From Methylomonas sp. EFPC3 (GTDB lineage Bacteria > Pseudomonadota > Gammaproteobacteria > Methylococcales > Methylomonadaceae), in assembly GCF_029643245.1 (NCBI RefSeq), contig NZ_CP116398.1:1922001-1986000 (forward strand): a stretch of DNA of 64,000 bases, in the 5' to 3' direction. A program made the translations under genes and the position numbers. The notes beneath the pieces were generated by a model. That model saw nothing but the letters and a program-made list of their open reading frames with translations. It was not told the DNA's origin and did no database searches. Positions within the stretch are counted from its first letter, which is position 1. The number at the start of each line of letters is the position of its first letter. Shown piece after piece: positions 63,455 to 64,000 of this stretch.

Positions 63455-64000
63455 GTAACCGCTTCGCTCAGCAATGGTTGAACATCCTGTGCCAACAGGT
63501 AGCGGACACGCAGGCCGCCGCCCTGATGGCGCTGGAGCCCGGCACCAAAAAATTGCGACCCGTGGCGAAATGGCTTGCGGATGGCGCGACGCCGGGCGAT
63601 CTGTCGCCGATTTGCCAGCGCGCACTCGCGACGAATCAACCCGCTAGCATCATTGATGCGCTGCAGCCGGACGAAACGCGTTGCGACTTTTTCGCCATGC
63701 CGGTCGTGGTAGGTTCTGCATTATTGGGCGTAATCGCCCTCAAGTTGCAACACTCAGCCTTGGAGCGTCAGCAAGCTGTTTTCGACACGTTGCAGCAAAG
63801 CCTGCAATGGTGGCAATTGGCTCAGGGCCAATCACAGTTGAGCGACGATTTTTACGCCGCTGTCGTAAACCTGCTGGCCGGCTGCATGGAGCAGAACAGC
63901 TACCCTGAAGTTCTGATTCGGCTGGCGACGGAACTGGCGCAGACCTTGGATTGCGAGCGGGTGGCCATTGGCGAATTTCACGACAATTACACTAAGGTCG
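63451..64000 (+). CDS. Start of a GAF-like protein (truncated by window edge)
   Basis: The frame from ATG 63451 is open to the window end (about 183 residues). It starts MSNRFAQQWLNILCQQVADT and includes FFAMPVVVGSALLGVIALKL, an alpha/beta pattern like a degenerate GAF domain. LIRLATELAQTLDCERVAIG near the edge begins a second GAF domain. Similar proteins near giant surface proteins often continue into a membrane-fusion (HlyD-like) part, but that lies outside the window, so the function stays open. It overlaps the second HDOD gene by 4 bases. Confidence 0.7.
   Translation, partial: MSNRFAQQWLNILCQQVADTQAAALMALEPGTKKLRPVAKWLADGATPGDLSPICQRALATNQPASIIDALQPDETRCDFFAMPVVVGSALLGVIALKLQHSALERQQAVFDTLQQSLQWWQLAQGQSQLSDDFYAAVVNLLAGCMEQNSYPEVLIRLATELAQTLDCERVAIGEFHDNYTKV

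Overview
The window looks like chromosome of a gammaproteobacterium, most likely a type I methanotroph close to Methylomonas. This is inferred from the gene order maf/yceD/rpmF/plsX/fabHDG, a secreted protein ending in a VPVPAAVWLFGSG-type sorting tail, a giant DUF4347/cadherin protein, and many REP elements with RAYT transposases. No 16S rRNA or methane monooxygenase gene is present to confirm it. No tRNA, rRNA or CRISPR array was seen.

Layout. 1-10.8 kb is housekeeping: the 3' end of folE, hemH, a MutS-like ATPase, purT, a lytic transglycosylase, an HDOD protein, then maf divergent from yceD-rpmF-plsX-fabH-fabD-fabG, closed by a strong terminator. 10.9-35.7 kb is a urea sensing, uptake and hydrolysis region. 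It starts with a LuxR-type response regulator and a hybrid kinase whose N-terminus is an NCS1 (purine/cytosine permease-like) transporter. An outer-membrane porin, urtABCDE, ureD, ureABC and ureEFG follow. The operon is broken open three times by accessory DNA. 35.7-42.9 kb, on the minus strand, holds a two-domain amidase, a membrane protein of unknown function, an M14 aspartoacylase-like protein, a GCS2-family ligase and a phytase-like esterase. 43.3-61.4 kb holds a GGDEF/EAL protein and a 5,023-residue giant surface protein. 61.7-64 kb, divergent from the giant gene, holds two HDOD proteins and the start of a GAF-like protein.

The most unusual feature is the accessory DNA in the urea region. 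Six blocks of about 260-430 bp, each a chain of about ten hairpins, occur as three inverted pairs (15170-17310, 23103-23852, 27835-30580). The stems change sequence between blocks while pairing is kept, and the loops stay constant, which indicates selection on a folded RNA or single-stranded DNA. Two pairs enclose cargo: a nonsense-mutated RAYT plus a small membrane protein, and a KAP-family P-loop NTPase plus an intact RAYT. The middle pair encloses only REPs. A short perfect palindrome at 33744-33769 looks like two outer block ends joined with nothing between them. GTAG-headed REP elements of at least three families accompany the blocks, and each RAYT is flanked by inverted copies of one family. 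A yefM-yoeB toxin-antitoxin pair lies antisense inside the urease operon.

How the genes fit together: the porin would let urea or short amides cross the outer membrane, UrtA-E would import them, UreABC with the UreDEFG nickel chaperones would hydrolyse urea, and the transporter-fused kinase with its regulator is a plausible sensor for this nitrogen source. The 43-64 kb segment reads as a c-di-GMP-linked surface-adhesion locus. Both roles are inferred from context.
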